From: Stieleria magnilauensis | GTDB lineage: Bacteria > Planctomycetota > Planctomycetia > Pirellulales > Pirellulaceae | DNA: 64,000 bases | Direction of reading: 5' to 3' | Assembly (NCBI GenBank): GCA_007753675.1 | Contig: CP036432.1 | Coordinates: 10,697,381 to 10,761,380 of the forward strand | In this document: piece by piece, positions 1-10,400 of the stretch | Layout of the letters: each line of letters starts with the position of its first letter | Numbering within the stretch: the first letter of the stretch is position 1 | Notes under the pieces: model-generated | The model's input: the letters and a program-made list of their open reading frames with translations, nothing else | What the model was told of the DNA's origin: nothing | The model's database searches: none | Program-made: the position numbers and the translations under genes

Positions 1-1
1 G

Positions 2-1750
2 CCCGACGAGCCGCTCCAACGTGGACCGTATGACTTGGTGGTCGTCGGTGGCGGTTACGCCGGCATGGGCTCGGCAATCAGCGCCGCCCGGATGGGATGC
101 CGCGTCGCCCTGATCCAAGATCGTGGTGTCTTGGGAGGCAACGGATCGAGCGAGGTGCGTGTCTGGGCGATGGGCAATATCCGCCGCGGGAAGTTCCCCC
201 GGATCGGCGAGATCATCGAGGAGTTCGCCGACCAAGCGACCAAATCACCCGGCCGCTATGAGGAGTTCGGCGATGATCTGAAAGAACGCGTCGTTCGCGC
301 CGAGCCCCAGATCGATCTGTGGCTCAATCACCACGCCTTCGATGCCGTCGTCCAAGACAATCACATCGTCTCGGTCGATGCGCTCAACACGAAAACCGGC
401 GAGGTCGTTCGCATGCTCGGAGACCGTTTCGTCGATTGCACCGGTCACGGTTGGCTGGGCCAATTCGTCGGTGCCGATAGCGACATGGCGCCCGATGGCC
501 GAATGGGGATGAGCAACATGTGGCGATGGGATGAAACCGATTCACCGAAGTCGTTTCCTGAAACGCCGTGGGCGCTGGATTTGGAAATGCAAGACTTTCC
601 CTATCCCCGCGACCACCACGGTCAGTGGTTCTGGGAAAGCGGTTTTGACAAGGACGCGATCGGTGACGCCGAAGGCATCCGCGACTGGAATTTGCGCGCC
701 GTCTACGGCGCGTTCAACGCCATGAAGAACCGCGACGGCGCCGCCGATCACAAGACCGCCGTCCTCAGTTGGGTCGCCTACGTCGGTGGCCCACGCGAGA
801 GCAATCGGTTGCTCGGGGACGTCGTTCTGACCCAGGATGACATCGTCGCCAAACGCGATTTCCCCGATGGCTGTGTCCCCAGCACCTGGTCGATCGACCT
901 GCATTACCCCAAGGAACAATACGCCAAAAAATATCCCGACAACCCGTTTATCAGCGTCGCCGTCCATGACCGCCGCGTCGATCGATCCTACGGTTACCCC
1001 GTCCCCTATCGCTGTTTCTACAGCCGGAACATCGACAACCTGTTCATGGCCGGACGAAACGTCAGCGTCACCCACGAAGCCCTCGGCACCGTTCGCGTGA
1101 TGAAGACCTGTGGCATGATGGGCGAAGTCGTCGGCAAAGCGGCATCGATCTGCGCCCTTCGCGATTGCACCCCACGCGACGTTTATCAAAACCACCTCGA
1201 TGAGCTGCTGGAATTGTTGGAATTGCCGGGCAAGGCGCGTCGCAGCACTCCGTCGGCTCCGATCACGATCGACGAAGGGGCACTGCCACGGGCATCCAAA
1301 TTCGGCCCGATGACCGGCCAAGATCCGGCGTCCTTCGAAGGCATCGTGATCGACGATCGTGAAGCAGAGCTGAAGGGGAAATGGACCAGCGGCGGCGGCC
1401 GAAATGATCGATATGTCGCCTACAGCTACAAGTACGCCGGCCCGGGCTCGGGGGCCCAAGCGACCTACACGCTCAAAGCCCCGCGAAGCGGTCGATTTCA
1501 AATCCTGGTCGGTTGCTCTCCGGCCGATGACCGTTTCAACAATCGCGCCACCGATGCTCCGGTTGAGATTCGAATCGGAGATCAAGTGGTAACCGAGAGC
1601 GTGAACTACCAGGGAACCGAGGACCGCCAGTTCACGCCGGTCGCGACCATCGACGTCGAAAAGGACGAAGAAATCAAAGTCGTGATCTTGACCGAACAAG
1701 CCAACGGTCTGGTGCATCTGGATGCCGTCCAGATGATTCCGGCAAAGTGA
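2..1750 (+). CDS. FAD-dependent oxidoreductase with C-terminal golvesin/xanthan-lyase-like domain (5' end outside window)
   Basis: The frame is open to the left edge, reading PDEPLQRGPYDLVVVGGG from base 2. The TTG at 35 lies inside the first Rossmann strand, so the true start is upstream of the window. The N-terminal two thirds is an FAD_oxidored-type fold: the dinucleotide motif GGGYAG is followed by GGNGSSEVR, and a late FAD-contact segment reads NLFMAGRNVSVTHEALGTVR. The last 130 or so residues form a separate beta-rich domain like the C-terminal domain of golvesin and xanthan lyase (known family resemblance), probably binding carbohydrate or the cell surface. Planctomycetes carry many such flavoproteins; the substrate cannot be read from sequence. 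It ends at TGA 1748-1750, and a strong palindrome follows 19 bp later. Confidence 0.8.
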   Translation, partial: PDEPLQRGPYDLVVVGGGYAGMGSAISAARMGCRVALIQDRGVLGGNGSSEVRVWAMGNIRRGKFPRIGEIIEEFADQATKSPGRYEEFGDDLKERVVRAEPQIDLWLNHHAFDAVVQDNHIVSVDALNTKTGEVVRMLGDRFVDCTGHGWLGQFVGADSDMAPDGRMGMSNMWRWDETDSPKSFPETPWALDLEMQDFPYPRDHHGQWFWESGFDKDAIGDAEGIRDWNLRAVYGAFNAMKNRDGAADHKTAVLSWVAYVGGPRESNRLLGDVVLTQDDIVAKRDFPDGCVPSTWSIDLHYPKEQYAKKYPDNPFISVAVHDRRVDRSYGYPVPYRCFYSRNIDNLFMAGRNVSVTHEALGTVRVMKTCGMMGEVVGKAASICALRDCTPRDVYQNHLDELLELLELPGKARRSTPSAPITIDEGALPRASKFGPMTGQDPASFEGIVIDDREAELKGKWTSGGGRNDRYVAYSYKYAGPGSGAQATYTLKAPRSGRFQILVGCSPADDRFNNRATDAPVEIRIGDQVVTESVNYQGTEDRQFTPVATIDVEKDEEIKVVILTEQANGLVHLDAVQMIPAK

Positions 1751-1769
1751 CCGACGGCTGACGTGACGC

Positions 1770-1800
1770 ATGCAGGACGGAATGACATTCCGTCCTGCAT
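1770..1800. repeat. Perfect 15-bp inverted repeat, possible terminator
   Basis: The arms ATGCAGGACGGAATG and CATTCCGTCCTGCAT are exact reverse complements around a single central A. The element lies 19 bp after the stop of the FAD oxidoreductase and 110 bp before the helicase start. There is no T-tract after it, so it is not a classical intrinsic terminator, but the RNA could fold into a long stem. It may instead be a mobile palindromic repeat. It contains an in-frame ATG that falsely extends the downstream ORF. Confidence 0.6.
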
Positions 1801-1910
1801 GGTTGCCGCGCACTCATCGGCAGGCCAGATCAAACTTGCCAGTCGTCTCTGATCCCGTTCTAATTCCCGTTCTGCGTCAATCGACCACGGAACCAAAGAA
1901 CGGAAGGCAG

Positions 1911-4631
1911 ATGAGTCAAACGAAGACCCGATCGGCACCATCAGGTGTCCGACGCAAACAAGGCAACGTCTTCCACCAGCGACTCGGGTCGTTGACGTTT
2001 TCCCAAGCCTGCCAGTTGCTCGGTGACGAAGGCGCCGCCTTGATCCGCCAGGGGGCACAGTTTCTTGAGCTCCATCACGACGATGTCTTTCTGGGCGGCG
2101 ATCTGTTCCGCGTCCGACTTCCGGACGCCGAAGCCGACAACGGGGTGGCGATCGCGACCATCACGCTGCAGTCGGGACGCCGTCGGCAATTGATCGTCAA
2201 CTGCAACCAATGCGAGACCCCCTGCTTGCACGTCGGCGCGGCACTGGACCATCTGTTGCAATCCAAAAGCGACCTCGGACTGGCACAACCGCCCGACGAA
2301 TCGGTTCCCTTGGAACACTTGACGCCGAAAGAGCTGCACCAGCGAGCAATCGCCGACCGGGTCAAGCGCGCCGCCGAAGAACGCATGAAAGTGCGATCGA
2401 CCAACACGACCAAGCCGTGGACGGATTACCTCGTCACCAGCGAACGATCCGGCCGAACCTATCGCGTCGCGCTGCGAGGGTTCGATACGGGTCAGGCCTA
2501 TTGCACGTGTCCCGATTTTCGTACCAACAAACTGCAAACGTGCAAACATGTCCTGCACGTCCAAACCAAGGTTCAAAAACGTTTCTCCGCCGCCAAACTG
2601 CGTTCGCCTTACCGCCGCAAAAAGCTTTCGCTGGCCCTTTGCTACGGCGAAGATCGCGGCCTGCTGTTTCATCTGCCCACGAAGGTCGATCCCAAAATGG
2701 AAGAGATCGTCGGCGAGGCAAACACGACCCCGATCACCGACGCGTCAGACGCGATGACGCGGATCTCCGCGTTGGAAAACGCCGGGCAGGATGTCACGAT
2801 CTATCCCGATGCCGAAGCGTTTATTCAACGCCAGTTGACGCAACAGCGTGTTCGCCAAGCCTGTGAGTCGATTCGCAAGGACACCGAGAATCACCCGCTA
2901 CGAACAGAACTGCTCAATGCAACCCTGCTGCCTTACCAGTTGGACGGCATCGCGTTCGCCGCAGGCGCCGGACGCGCGATCCTGGCCGATGACATGGGAC
3001 TGGGCAAAACCATTCAAGGCATCGGCGTCGCAGAACTGTTGTCCCAATTGGCCGACATCAAACGCGTGCTGATCGTCTCTCCGGCCTCGTTGAAGACGCA
3101 GTGGCGAAATGAAATCCGACGCTTCAGTGACCGAACAACCCAAATCGTGCTCGGCACCGGCGCCGAGCGATACGAGCAATATCGCAGCGACGCGTTCTTC
3201 ACGATCTGTAACTACGAACAAGTCCTCCGTGACCTGACCGCGATCGAAGAGGTGCCCTGGGATCTGATCATCTTGGACGAAGGTCAGCGGATCAAGAATT
3301 GGGAGTCGAAAACCAGCAACGTGATCCGGCAGTTGGAAAGCCCGTTCCGATTGGTGTTGTCGGGAACACCGCTTGAGAACCGGCTGGGCGATTTGTTCAC
3401 CGTCACGCGGTTCGTGGACGAAGACCGTTTGGGGCCGGCGTACGAGTTCTTTCACAAGCACCACGTGGTCGATGAACGCGGCAAAACGCTGGGCTACCAC
3501 CGCTTGGACCAGCTACGCGAATCGCTCAAACCGATCCTGCTTCGCCGCACGCGCAGCGAGGTCGCCAAGCAGCTTCCCGAACGGATCGACGAAGTGATTC
3601 GCATCGAACCGACGGCCGAACAAAAAGAAATCAACGATTCCCATGTCGCCATCGTGGCCCAGATCGTCAACAAAAAGTTCATGACCGAAATGGACTTGCT
3701 GCGGATGCAAAAATCGTTGCTGATGGCGCGGATGTCCTGCGACAGCACGTATCTGATCGACCAGGAGGAAACCGAATACAGCAGCAAGCTGGAACGATTG
3801 ACCGAATTGCTGGAAGGGTTGATCGAAGACCCGACGAGGAAAATCGTGTTGTTCAGCGAATGGCGACGCATGCTGGACCGCATCGAGCGACGATTGGACA
3901 CGATGGCCTGTGACTACGTCCGTCTGGATGGACAAGTGCCGCAAAAGAAACGTGGCGAACTGGTGTCGCGTTTTCAAAACGATCCGCAATGCCGTGTGAT
4001 TTGCATGACCAACGCCGGGTCGACGGGATTGAATTTGCAAGCGGCCAACACAGTCATCAACGTGGATTTGCCCTGGAACCCCGCCGTTCTGGAACAACGC
4101 ATCGCCCGCGCCTATCGGATGGGACAAAAGAACCCCGTCCATATTTACAAATTGGTCACCGTCGGCGACACCATCGAAGAACGGTTGCTGGAGACACTGG
4201 CGTCGAAACAGGAACTCGCCGACGCATCGATCGACATGGACAGCGACGTGTCCGAGGTCGCGATGGTCAGCGGCATGGAAGACTTGCGACGCCGATTGGA
4301 AGTCATCTTGGATCCGTTGCCCGCCGCGCCGGTGGACCAAAGCCAACAGCGAAGGGTCGAGGCCGAGGCTCAAGCCTTGCAAGCGAAACGAGAAAAAGTC
4401 GCCGCCGCGACCAGCGGCCTGATCACCGCGGCGCTCTCGTTGGCGGGCGAACTGATTCCATCGGCTGGCGACAAAGCACCCAGCGATGAAACGGTCGCCA
4501 CCCTGACCGAGCGTTTGTCTCAGTGTGTCGACAAAGACGAACAGGGACGGCCACAACTGACGATCACGCTGCCGGACACCGACGCGCTGCGTGGTCTCGC
4601 CACGACGCTGGCAAAGTTGCTCGATTCGTAA
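1911..4631 (+). CDS. SWIM zinc-finger SNF2-family DEAD-like helicase
   Basis: 906 residues. ATG 1911 was chosen because GGAAGG lies about 8 nt upstream; the longer frame from 1770 begins inside a palindrome. Two metal-binding-like clusters sit near the N-terminus: CNQCETPCLH (about residues 97-106) and a SWIM finger YCTCPDF...TCKHV (about 196-212). The SNF2 ATPase follows, with Walker A ADDMGLGKT (about 358-366), Walker B LDEGQ (about 454), and a C-terminal helicase lobe with MTNAGSTGLNLQAA and an arginine-finger segment QRIARAYRMGQ. The family (bacterial HepA/Snf2 with SWIM) remodels nucleoprotein or RNA polymerase complexes; the exact target is unknown. The last 120 residues are alanine/glutamine-rich and helical with no recognised domain. 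It stands alone, 210 bp before the next gene. Confidence 0.9.
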   Translation: MSQTKTRSAPSGVRRKQGNVFHQRLGSLTFSQACQLLGDEGAALIRQGAQFLELHHDDVFLGGDLFRVRLPDAEADNGVAIATITLQSGRRRQLIVNCNQCETPCLHVGAALDHLLQSKSDLGLAQPPDESVPLEHLTPKELHQRAIADRVKRAAEERMKVRSTNTTKPWTDYLVTSERSGRTYRVALRGFDTGQAYCTCPDFRTNKLQTCKHVLHVQTKVQKRFSAAKLRSPYRRKKLSLALCYGEDRGLLFHLPTKVDPKMEEIVGEANTTPITDASDAMTRISALENAGQDVTIYPDAEAFIQRQLTQQRVRQACESIRKDTENHPLRTELLNATLLPYQLDGIAFAAGAGRAILADDMGLGKTIQGIGVAELLSQLADIKRVLIVSPASLKTQWRNEIRRFSDRTTQIVLGTGAERYEQYRSDAFFTICNYEQVLRDLTAIEEVPWDLIILDEGQRIKNWESKTSNVIRQLESPFRLVLSGTPLENRLGDLFTVTRFVDEDRLGPAYEFFHKHHVVDERGKTLGYHRLDQLRESLKPILLRRTRSEVAKQLPERIDEVIRIEPTAEQKEINDSHVAIVAQIVNKKFMTEMDLLRMQKSLLMARMSCDSTYLIDQEETEYSSKLERLTELLEGLIEDPTRKIVLFSEWRRMLDRIERRLDTMACDYVRLDGQVPQKKRGELVSRFQNDPQCRVICMTNAGSTGLNLQAANTVINVDLPWNPAVLEQRIARAYRMGQKNPVHIYKLVTVGDTIEERLLETLASKQELADASIDMDSDVSEVAMVSGMEDLRRRLEVILDPLPAAPVDQSQQRRVEAEAQALQAKREKVAAATSGLITAALSLAGELIPSAGDKAPSDETVATLTERLSQCVDKDEQGRPQLTITLPDTDALRGLATTLAKLLDS

Positions 4632-4841
4632 GAATTGATTTTGATCGGGTGTGGATCACGACCAGGATGACCGCAATCCGACCCGGCCAATCCCTATCAC
4701 CGGCCCATCCCGACCGCAATAATTTGCCAAACCCGACCAGCTGAATCCGCCGGCAGACCACTCATCGTTTGCCGTCCTTTCCGGCGATTGAAGTGAAAAG
4801 AGTCCGACACTCTCTTAAGCTTCGTTTTCCGGTGGGATCCA

Positions 4842-6179
4842 GTGTTTGTCAGTCATTTCAACAGCTTTCTTCGCGGCGGAGCCGCGACGGCTGCGCGACA
4901 ATTGCACGCCGCGCTGCGCAACCGCGGAATCCAAAGCCGGTTTCAATACCTTGCCGGTCAATCCTTCAACGATTCGCAGCCTGCCGAATTTGATACCGAC
5001 GAGTTCTATAGCACCCAATGGGCGCGCAAGGGGACGTTGCCAAATGCGCTCGATCGGGTCCGGTTTCGTGTGCATCGCCAGTCGTTCAAACGTGCCACAC
5101 GCGGCGCGAAAGATGGGGCAGAAATCTTTACTTCGCCGCACGGTCAGCCGTTCACTCCTTGGCCGCCGCTGGATCACCCCGCGGCCGCCGACCCAGCCCA
5201 GCCGCATCTCATCCACCTGCATTGGATCTCCAAGTTCATCGACTTCCCCAGCTTCTTCGGTTCGCTGGACCCAGACCAACCGGTTGTCTGGACACTTCAC
5301 GACATGAACGCCCTGACCGGCGGTTGCCACTTCGCCGGCGGCTGCCAACGGTTTCGTGTCGGCTGCGGAAACTGCCCCCAAGTCAAACGGTCCGGTCAAA
5401 CCGATGTCAGTTTTCAGGCGTTCGAAACCAAACGCCGCGCCTTGAAAGACATCAATCTGCACATCGTCGCGCCGAGCCGTTGGTTGTTGGGGTTGGCGCA
5501 ATCCAGTCCGTTACTGGCCGACGCGAAATCGTTCACCCGAATTCCTTATGGAATGCCGACCGACAAGCTCTACCCGATGCAGAAACAATTTGCCCGTGAA
5601 ACGCTCGGCATTGAGCCCGATGCCTTCATCATCGGCTTTGGTGCGATGAACTTGGGCAGCCGCCGCAAGGGCGCGACCGAACTGTTGGCGGCGTTGGAAC
5701 GTGTGGGGTCGAATCCCAACGTCCGCGGCTTGGTCTTCGGCAGCGGCACGCTCTCCGATGCGACCAAAACGTTGCCGGAGATGATCCACGTCGGCAACGT
5801 TCAAGACGATCGCACGCGCCGTCTGGTGTACAGCGCCGCCGATGTTTTCGTCCTTCCATCGACCGAAGACAATCTTCCGTTGACCGGTCTGGAGGCGATG
5901 GCGTGTGGTACGCCGGTGATCGGATTCGATGCCGGTGGAATCCCCGACTACGTGATTAACGGCAAAACAGGATTGCTCGCCGACAACGGTGACGCCGCCC
6001 AACTCGCACGACGTTTGCAGACCGCGATCGCCAACCCGGATGCCATGCAAGCGATGGGTTCCCAAGCCAGGGATCTGATCATGAATCAGTTTCAATCCGA
6101 TACGCAGGCGCAATGCTACATGGAACTTTATCGAAGTCTGATCGGGTCCGAAAACCAAACACAGCGTCGCGCTGCCTAA
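4842..6179 (+). CDS. Glycosyltransferase family 4 (WcaC-like)
   Basis: 445 residues from GTG 4842, with a weak GGTGGG upstream. The start fits because FVSHFNSFLRGGAATAARQL is a typical GT4 opening strand and glycine loop. A cysteine cluster, HDMNALTGGCHFAGGC then GCGNCPQ, is characteristic of the colanic-acid-type GT4 subgroup. The C-terminal lobe has the nucleotide-sugar EX7E signature in PSTEDNLPLTGLEAMACGTP and the loop GGIPDYVINGKTGLL. It probably adds a sugar from an NDP donor to a surface glycan in the cytoplasm. It lies 20 bp ahead of a GT2 gene on the same strand, so the two are probably co-transcribed. Confidence 0.88.
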   Translation: MFVSHFNSFLRGGAATAARQLHAALRNRGIQSRFQYLAGQSFNDSQPAEFDTDEFYSTQWARKGTLPNALDRVRFRVHRQSFKRATRGAKDGAEIFTSPHGQPFTPWPPLDHPAAADPAQPHLIHLHWISKFIDFPSFFGSLDPDQPVVWTLHDMNALTGGCHFAGGCQRFRVGCGNCPQVKRSGQTDVSFQAFETKRRALKDINLHIVAPSRWLLGLAQSSPLLADAKSFTRIPYGMPTDKLYPMQKQFARETLGIEPDAFIIGFGAMNLGSRRKGATELLAALERVGSNPNVRGLVFGSGTLSDATKTLPEMIHVGNVQDDRTRRLVYSAADVFVLPSTEDNLPLTGLEAMACGTPVIGFDAGGIPDYVINGKTGLLADNGDAAQLARRLQTAIANPDAMQAMGSQARDLIMNQFQSDTQAQCYMELYRSLIGSENQTQRRAA

Positions 6180-6199
6180 CGATCTCCTGGTAAGCCATC

Positions 6200-7156
6200 A
6201 TGTCATCGTCGAATCATCGCCGTCCCACGTTCCGAATCGTTACCCCATCGTACAATCAGGCAGAGTACTTGGAGCAAACGATCCTGAGTGTCTTGACGCA
6301 AGAAGGTCGTGACAGCGACTTTCACTTGCAATACGCTGTCGTAGACGGAGGCAGTTCGGATGGATCCGTCGACATCATCAAACAGCACGACAGCGAACTG
6401 ACCTATTGGTGTAGCGAAAAAGATCGCGGTCAATCCCATGCGATCAATAAAGGATTCGATCGAGTCGATGGTGACATCTGCGCCTACATCAACAGCGACG
6501 ATTATTATCTGCCGGGCGCTTTCCGAAGAATCGTCGCACTTTGGAAAGAGAACCCCGATGCAGATCTGTTTTCCGGTGTCTGCCGAAAAGTGGATGCGCA
6601 AGGAAAACGACTTCGCGATCAGTGTTCGGATATTTCAACGTTGGCCGAAATCGTCGATTTGTGGAATCACTGGCTTCACCCGAATCCCAATCGAAATTTT
6701 ATCCAACCCGAAGTGTTCTGGACGAAACGACTGAGCGACCGACTCGGACCGTTCAATGAATCGCTCTACTACACGATGGATTTCGATTACTGGTTGCGGG
6801 GCTTCGACGCGGGAATGAAGGTCGCCAAGACCGATCGGCCCCTCGCTGCGTTCCGCATTCACGCCAGTCAAAAAACGTCGGCCCGTAACGCCAGCATTTT
6901 GGAACTGCTCGACCGAATCGCGCCCTACCTCACGTCAGACGACGATCGGATTTCGGCCGCACATCGACAGCGATTGCTCCGCCACAGCAGGATGACGCGA
7001 CGAGTCATCGAATCGTCGAACTCAGCTCCCGAACAACGAATCCTTTCACTGTTGGCACTCGCCGCCGACGAGCCGGGCTTGCTGACGTCCAAGCACTATT
7101 GGCGGCAGATGCGACGAAACAGCAAACGAGTGTTCTGGAAACGCCACGCCGCCTGA
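6200..7156 (+). CDS. Glycosyltransferase family 2
   Basis: 318 residues. The GT-A nucleotide-binding start FRIVTPSYNQAEYLEQTILS is followed by VDGGSSDGS, then the metal-binding region YINSDDYYLPGAF, in which SDD serves as the DxD-type motif. The segment TMDFDYWLRG is the usual acceptor-side motif of this branch. No membrane segments are seen, so the enzyme is cytoplasmic or peripheral. It sits 20 bp after the GT4 gene and both belong to the glycan block that continues to 13.2 kb. The C-terminal 100 residues are basic and helical. Confidence 0.9.
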   Translation: MSSSNHRRPTFRIVTPSYNQAEYLEQTILSVLTQEGRDSDFHLQYAVVDGGSSDGSVDIIKQHDSELTYWCSEKDRGQSHAINKGFDRVDGDICAYINSDDYYLPGAFRRIVALWKENPDADLFSGVCRKVDAQGKRLRDQCSDISTLAEIVDLWNHWLHPNPNRNFIQPEVFWTKRLSDRLGPFNESLYYTMDFDYWLRGFDAGMKVAKTDRPLAAFRIHASQKTSARNASILELLDRIAPYLTSDDDRISAAHRQRLLRHSRMTRRVIESSNSAPEQRILSLLALAADEPGLLTSKHYWRQMRRNSKRVFWKRHAA

Positions 7157-7413
7157 GCGAGCAAGGCGTAGATTCCGACACTTCTTTAACGGCCACCGCC
7201 CACATCTATCCGCCCGCGTCAATCTGACTCGTCATTTCCGCGAGTGTGATCCGGGTCGCGACGAAGCGCGCCGCGAAACCGATACGATCGGACCAGACGT
7301 TGTAATTCGCGCGATGATCAAGCGGGTCTGTCTTGCTTTGCTTGACTCAGGGAGTAACGTCAGAAACTGATCTTTCTGCCACGTTCTCTTTGCCACAAAG
7401 CTCGGTCGCTGCA

Positions 7414-10400
7414 ATGGTTCGCTCACGCGCCACCACGGGCATCAAACGCCGTCAAACACATCGATCCCCCCGATGGACCGCCGGTCCGATGGAGCCGCGG
7501 ATCATGCTGGCCGCCGACGCCGGCGCGGCAGTCGCTGCGGTGCCGGTCGCTGAGCCGGTTGAAGTGGCGGCCGCCGGCCCCGTGGCTGATTCGATTCAGA
7601 GCTCGGCGGTGTCGCTGAACCCGACAGCGACGTTGGTGATCGTCGATCCCAGCGTCGCCGACGACTTTGATTTCACCGACGCGATCCCCGCCGGTGCCGA
7701 GTTGGTCGTGCTCGATCAAGCCGTCGACGCCGTTTCACAGATCTCTGAGATCCTGTCCAACCGATCCGGGCTCAACAGCGTGCACCTGATCAGTCACGGG
7801 CAGCCCGGCCGATTGCAATTGGGGCAAGCTCGGGTGGACGCGGACACGGTCGCCAATCGGGCTGCGGAATTGACGCGTTGGAAAGCCTCCTTTGCCCCCG
7901 GCGGCGACTTGCTGATCTACGGCTGTGACGTGGCCGCGGGTGCCGAAGGCCAAACGTTCTTGCGCCAGATCGCTACCGTCACCGGCCTCGACGTTGCCGC
8001 GTCGATTGATCGTACCGGCAGCACCCGTCACGAAGCCGACTGGGACCTCGAGCAAACGATCGGGTCGGTGACACACGCCAACGACCTGGACCGATCCGTT
8101 CTGGCACAGTTCCCAGCCGCGCTGTCAATCCAGATCTACGCCGCCGGTCAAATCGGTGAGGAGGAAATGCAGCTGCAAATCGGCAGCGACGTCGTCGGCA
8201 CCTGGACCATGACAGGTACCGACGCGGGCAATCGACTCTTCGGCGAATTCAGTGTCGGCATCGACAACGCCTCCGTCGATGACATCCGAATCAACTTCAC
8301 CAACGACCGGTGGAACCCTGCGACCGGATTTGATCGGAACCTCCGCATCGATCGGATCGTCGTCGACGGCGTGACCTATCAAACCGAAGACCCAGCGGTC
8401 TTTTCAACGGGGTCGTGGCGAGCCGAGGACGGCGTGGTTCCGGGCTTTCGCCAATCAGAGTACCTGAACGCAAACGGCTACTTCCAATTCGCCTCCACCG
8501 GCAACGGCAGCGGATCTGTCATCTCCATCGATGCGTCGGGCAAGACGGGGCAGGAGCGAATGGAACTGCTCATCGACGGGAACGTTGTGCGAACCTTTGA
8601 CAACGTTTCGACCACCCAGTCGATATACACCTACACGGCAAACCAGACGGTCACTGCCGATCGCATCGAGATCGCGTTTACCAATGACTTTTATGATCCC
8701 GACAACGGCATCGATCGCAACCTGAAAGTCGATCGAATTCGAATCGGAGCCCAGGTGTTCGAAACCGAAGCCCCGTCGACCTACACGACCGGGTTTTTCA
8801 TCGAAGGCCAAGGCATTGTGTCCGGGTTCCATCAAAGCGAAACGTTGTACGGAAACGGCCGCTTTCAATACTTAGCCGACACCCCTCCGCCACCGGTCGA
8901 CCCTCCCAACAATGGCGAATCTGGCAGCTTTGTCTTGGCGGAGGATTTTGCATCGGTGTTCGAATCCGATGCATCGGTCACGCTGACGATCGCGCGTGTC
9001 GGCGGCAGCGACGGGACGGCGTCGGTCCACTATGCCACGGCTTCGGAAACCGCCACCGCGGGTAGTGACTTCATCGCGAATTCCGGAACGCTGGTCTTTG
9101 CCGACGGTGAAACGAGCAAGTCGGTCACCGTCATGCTGCTGCAAGACGGCATCGCCGAAGGGACCGAGTCGTTCAGTTTTCGATTGACAGGATCGGAAAA
9201 CGCCAGCCTGCTCGCACCACGCACGGCAACCATCAACATCCTGGACATCGATCAGGGCTTGCCGACCTACGCCTCGTTTGACTCCGCCGCCAATCTGCAG
9301 CTCAACCGCAACGCAACGCTCAACAACGGCAAGCTACAACTGACCGCCGCGGCCCCACAGCAACGAGGCTCGGCTTATTACACCACGCCGATCAGCGTGA
9401 ACGCCGACACCTCATTCCAAGCGACCTTTGCCGCACAATTCAGTGGCGGACAGGGATCCGCCGGCGGTGAAGGATTGGCCTTCATCATCCAGAATTCTCC
9501 CGGTGGTACCGCCGGACAAGACTTCGGCAACTATTCCGGCGGCCTGGGCTACAACGCCCAACAGAACACCATCGGAATCGAACTGGATACATTCCAAAAC
9601 AGCTACGAACAATTTGCCGACGAAATCACCATCACCGTCAACGGTGTGCTCGTCACCCCGGTCCGCACGATTCAATCACCCTACGATCTCAACGACGGGC
9701 GGACCTACTACACCTGGGTCGACTACAACGGGCAAAGTGACAGCCTGTCGGTCTACCTTTCCGATACCAATGAAAAGCCCGAATTTGCGTTGATGAAAAC
9801 GACGCTGCAACTGGACGGTATCGTCGGCAATCAGGCCTACGTCGGGTTCGCGGCCTCGACCGGGAACGCCTACAACAACACCTCCATTCGGTCCTGGAGT
9901 GTGACACTGGATACGCCGGCTGCTGATCCGCCCACCGTGCCGACCGGCGAAATCATCCGAGAAGACATCATCACGGGACTGAATCAACCGCTGAACGTCG
10001 AATGGTCACCCGATGGACGCAACCTGTACGTCGGTGAAAAAGCCGGCATCATACGAGTCTCCCGCGACGGCGGACCGCTGACCGAAGTCGTGGACCTCTC
10101 CGGGATTACCAACAACGTCCAAGATCGCGGGCTGGTCGATTTTGAACTGCACCCGGATTTGTTTAACAATCCCTATCTGTACATCAACTACACAGTCGAT
10201 CCTCCAGAAGTCTACAACCACGTCGGTAACCCGCTGGCCGGTCCCGATGGTTCGGGCAACCGAGCCGGCCGGCTGATTCGTTTGACACTCGATGCGTCCA
10301 CCAACTACACCACGATCATCCCCGACAGCGGCATCACGTTGCTGGGCGCCAACAGCACGTGGGAGAACTTTAACGCGTTCGTCGACAGCACCTTGAACTT

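Noticed and set aside
542-1813. Large antisense frames opposite strong genes (542-1813, 3513-4556, 16715-17833, 43040-43912, 45449-46339, 50054-50950, 54140-55126)
   Set aside because: Each lies opposite a gene with clear family motifs; the composition is typical of GC-rich shadow frames and no domain is present.
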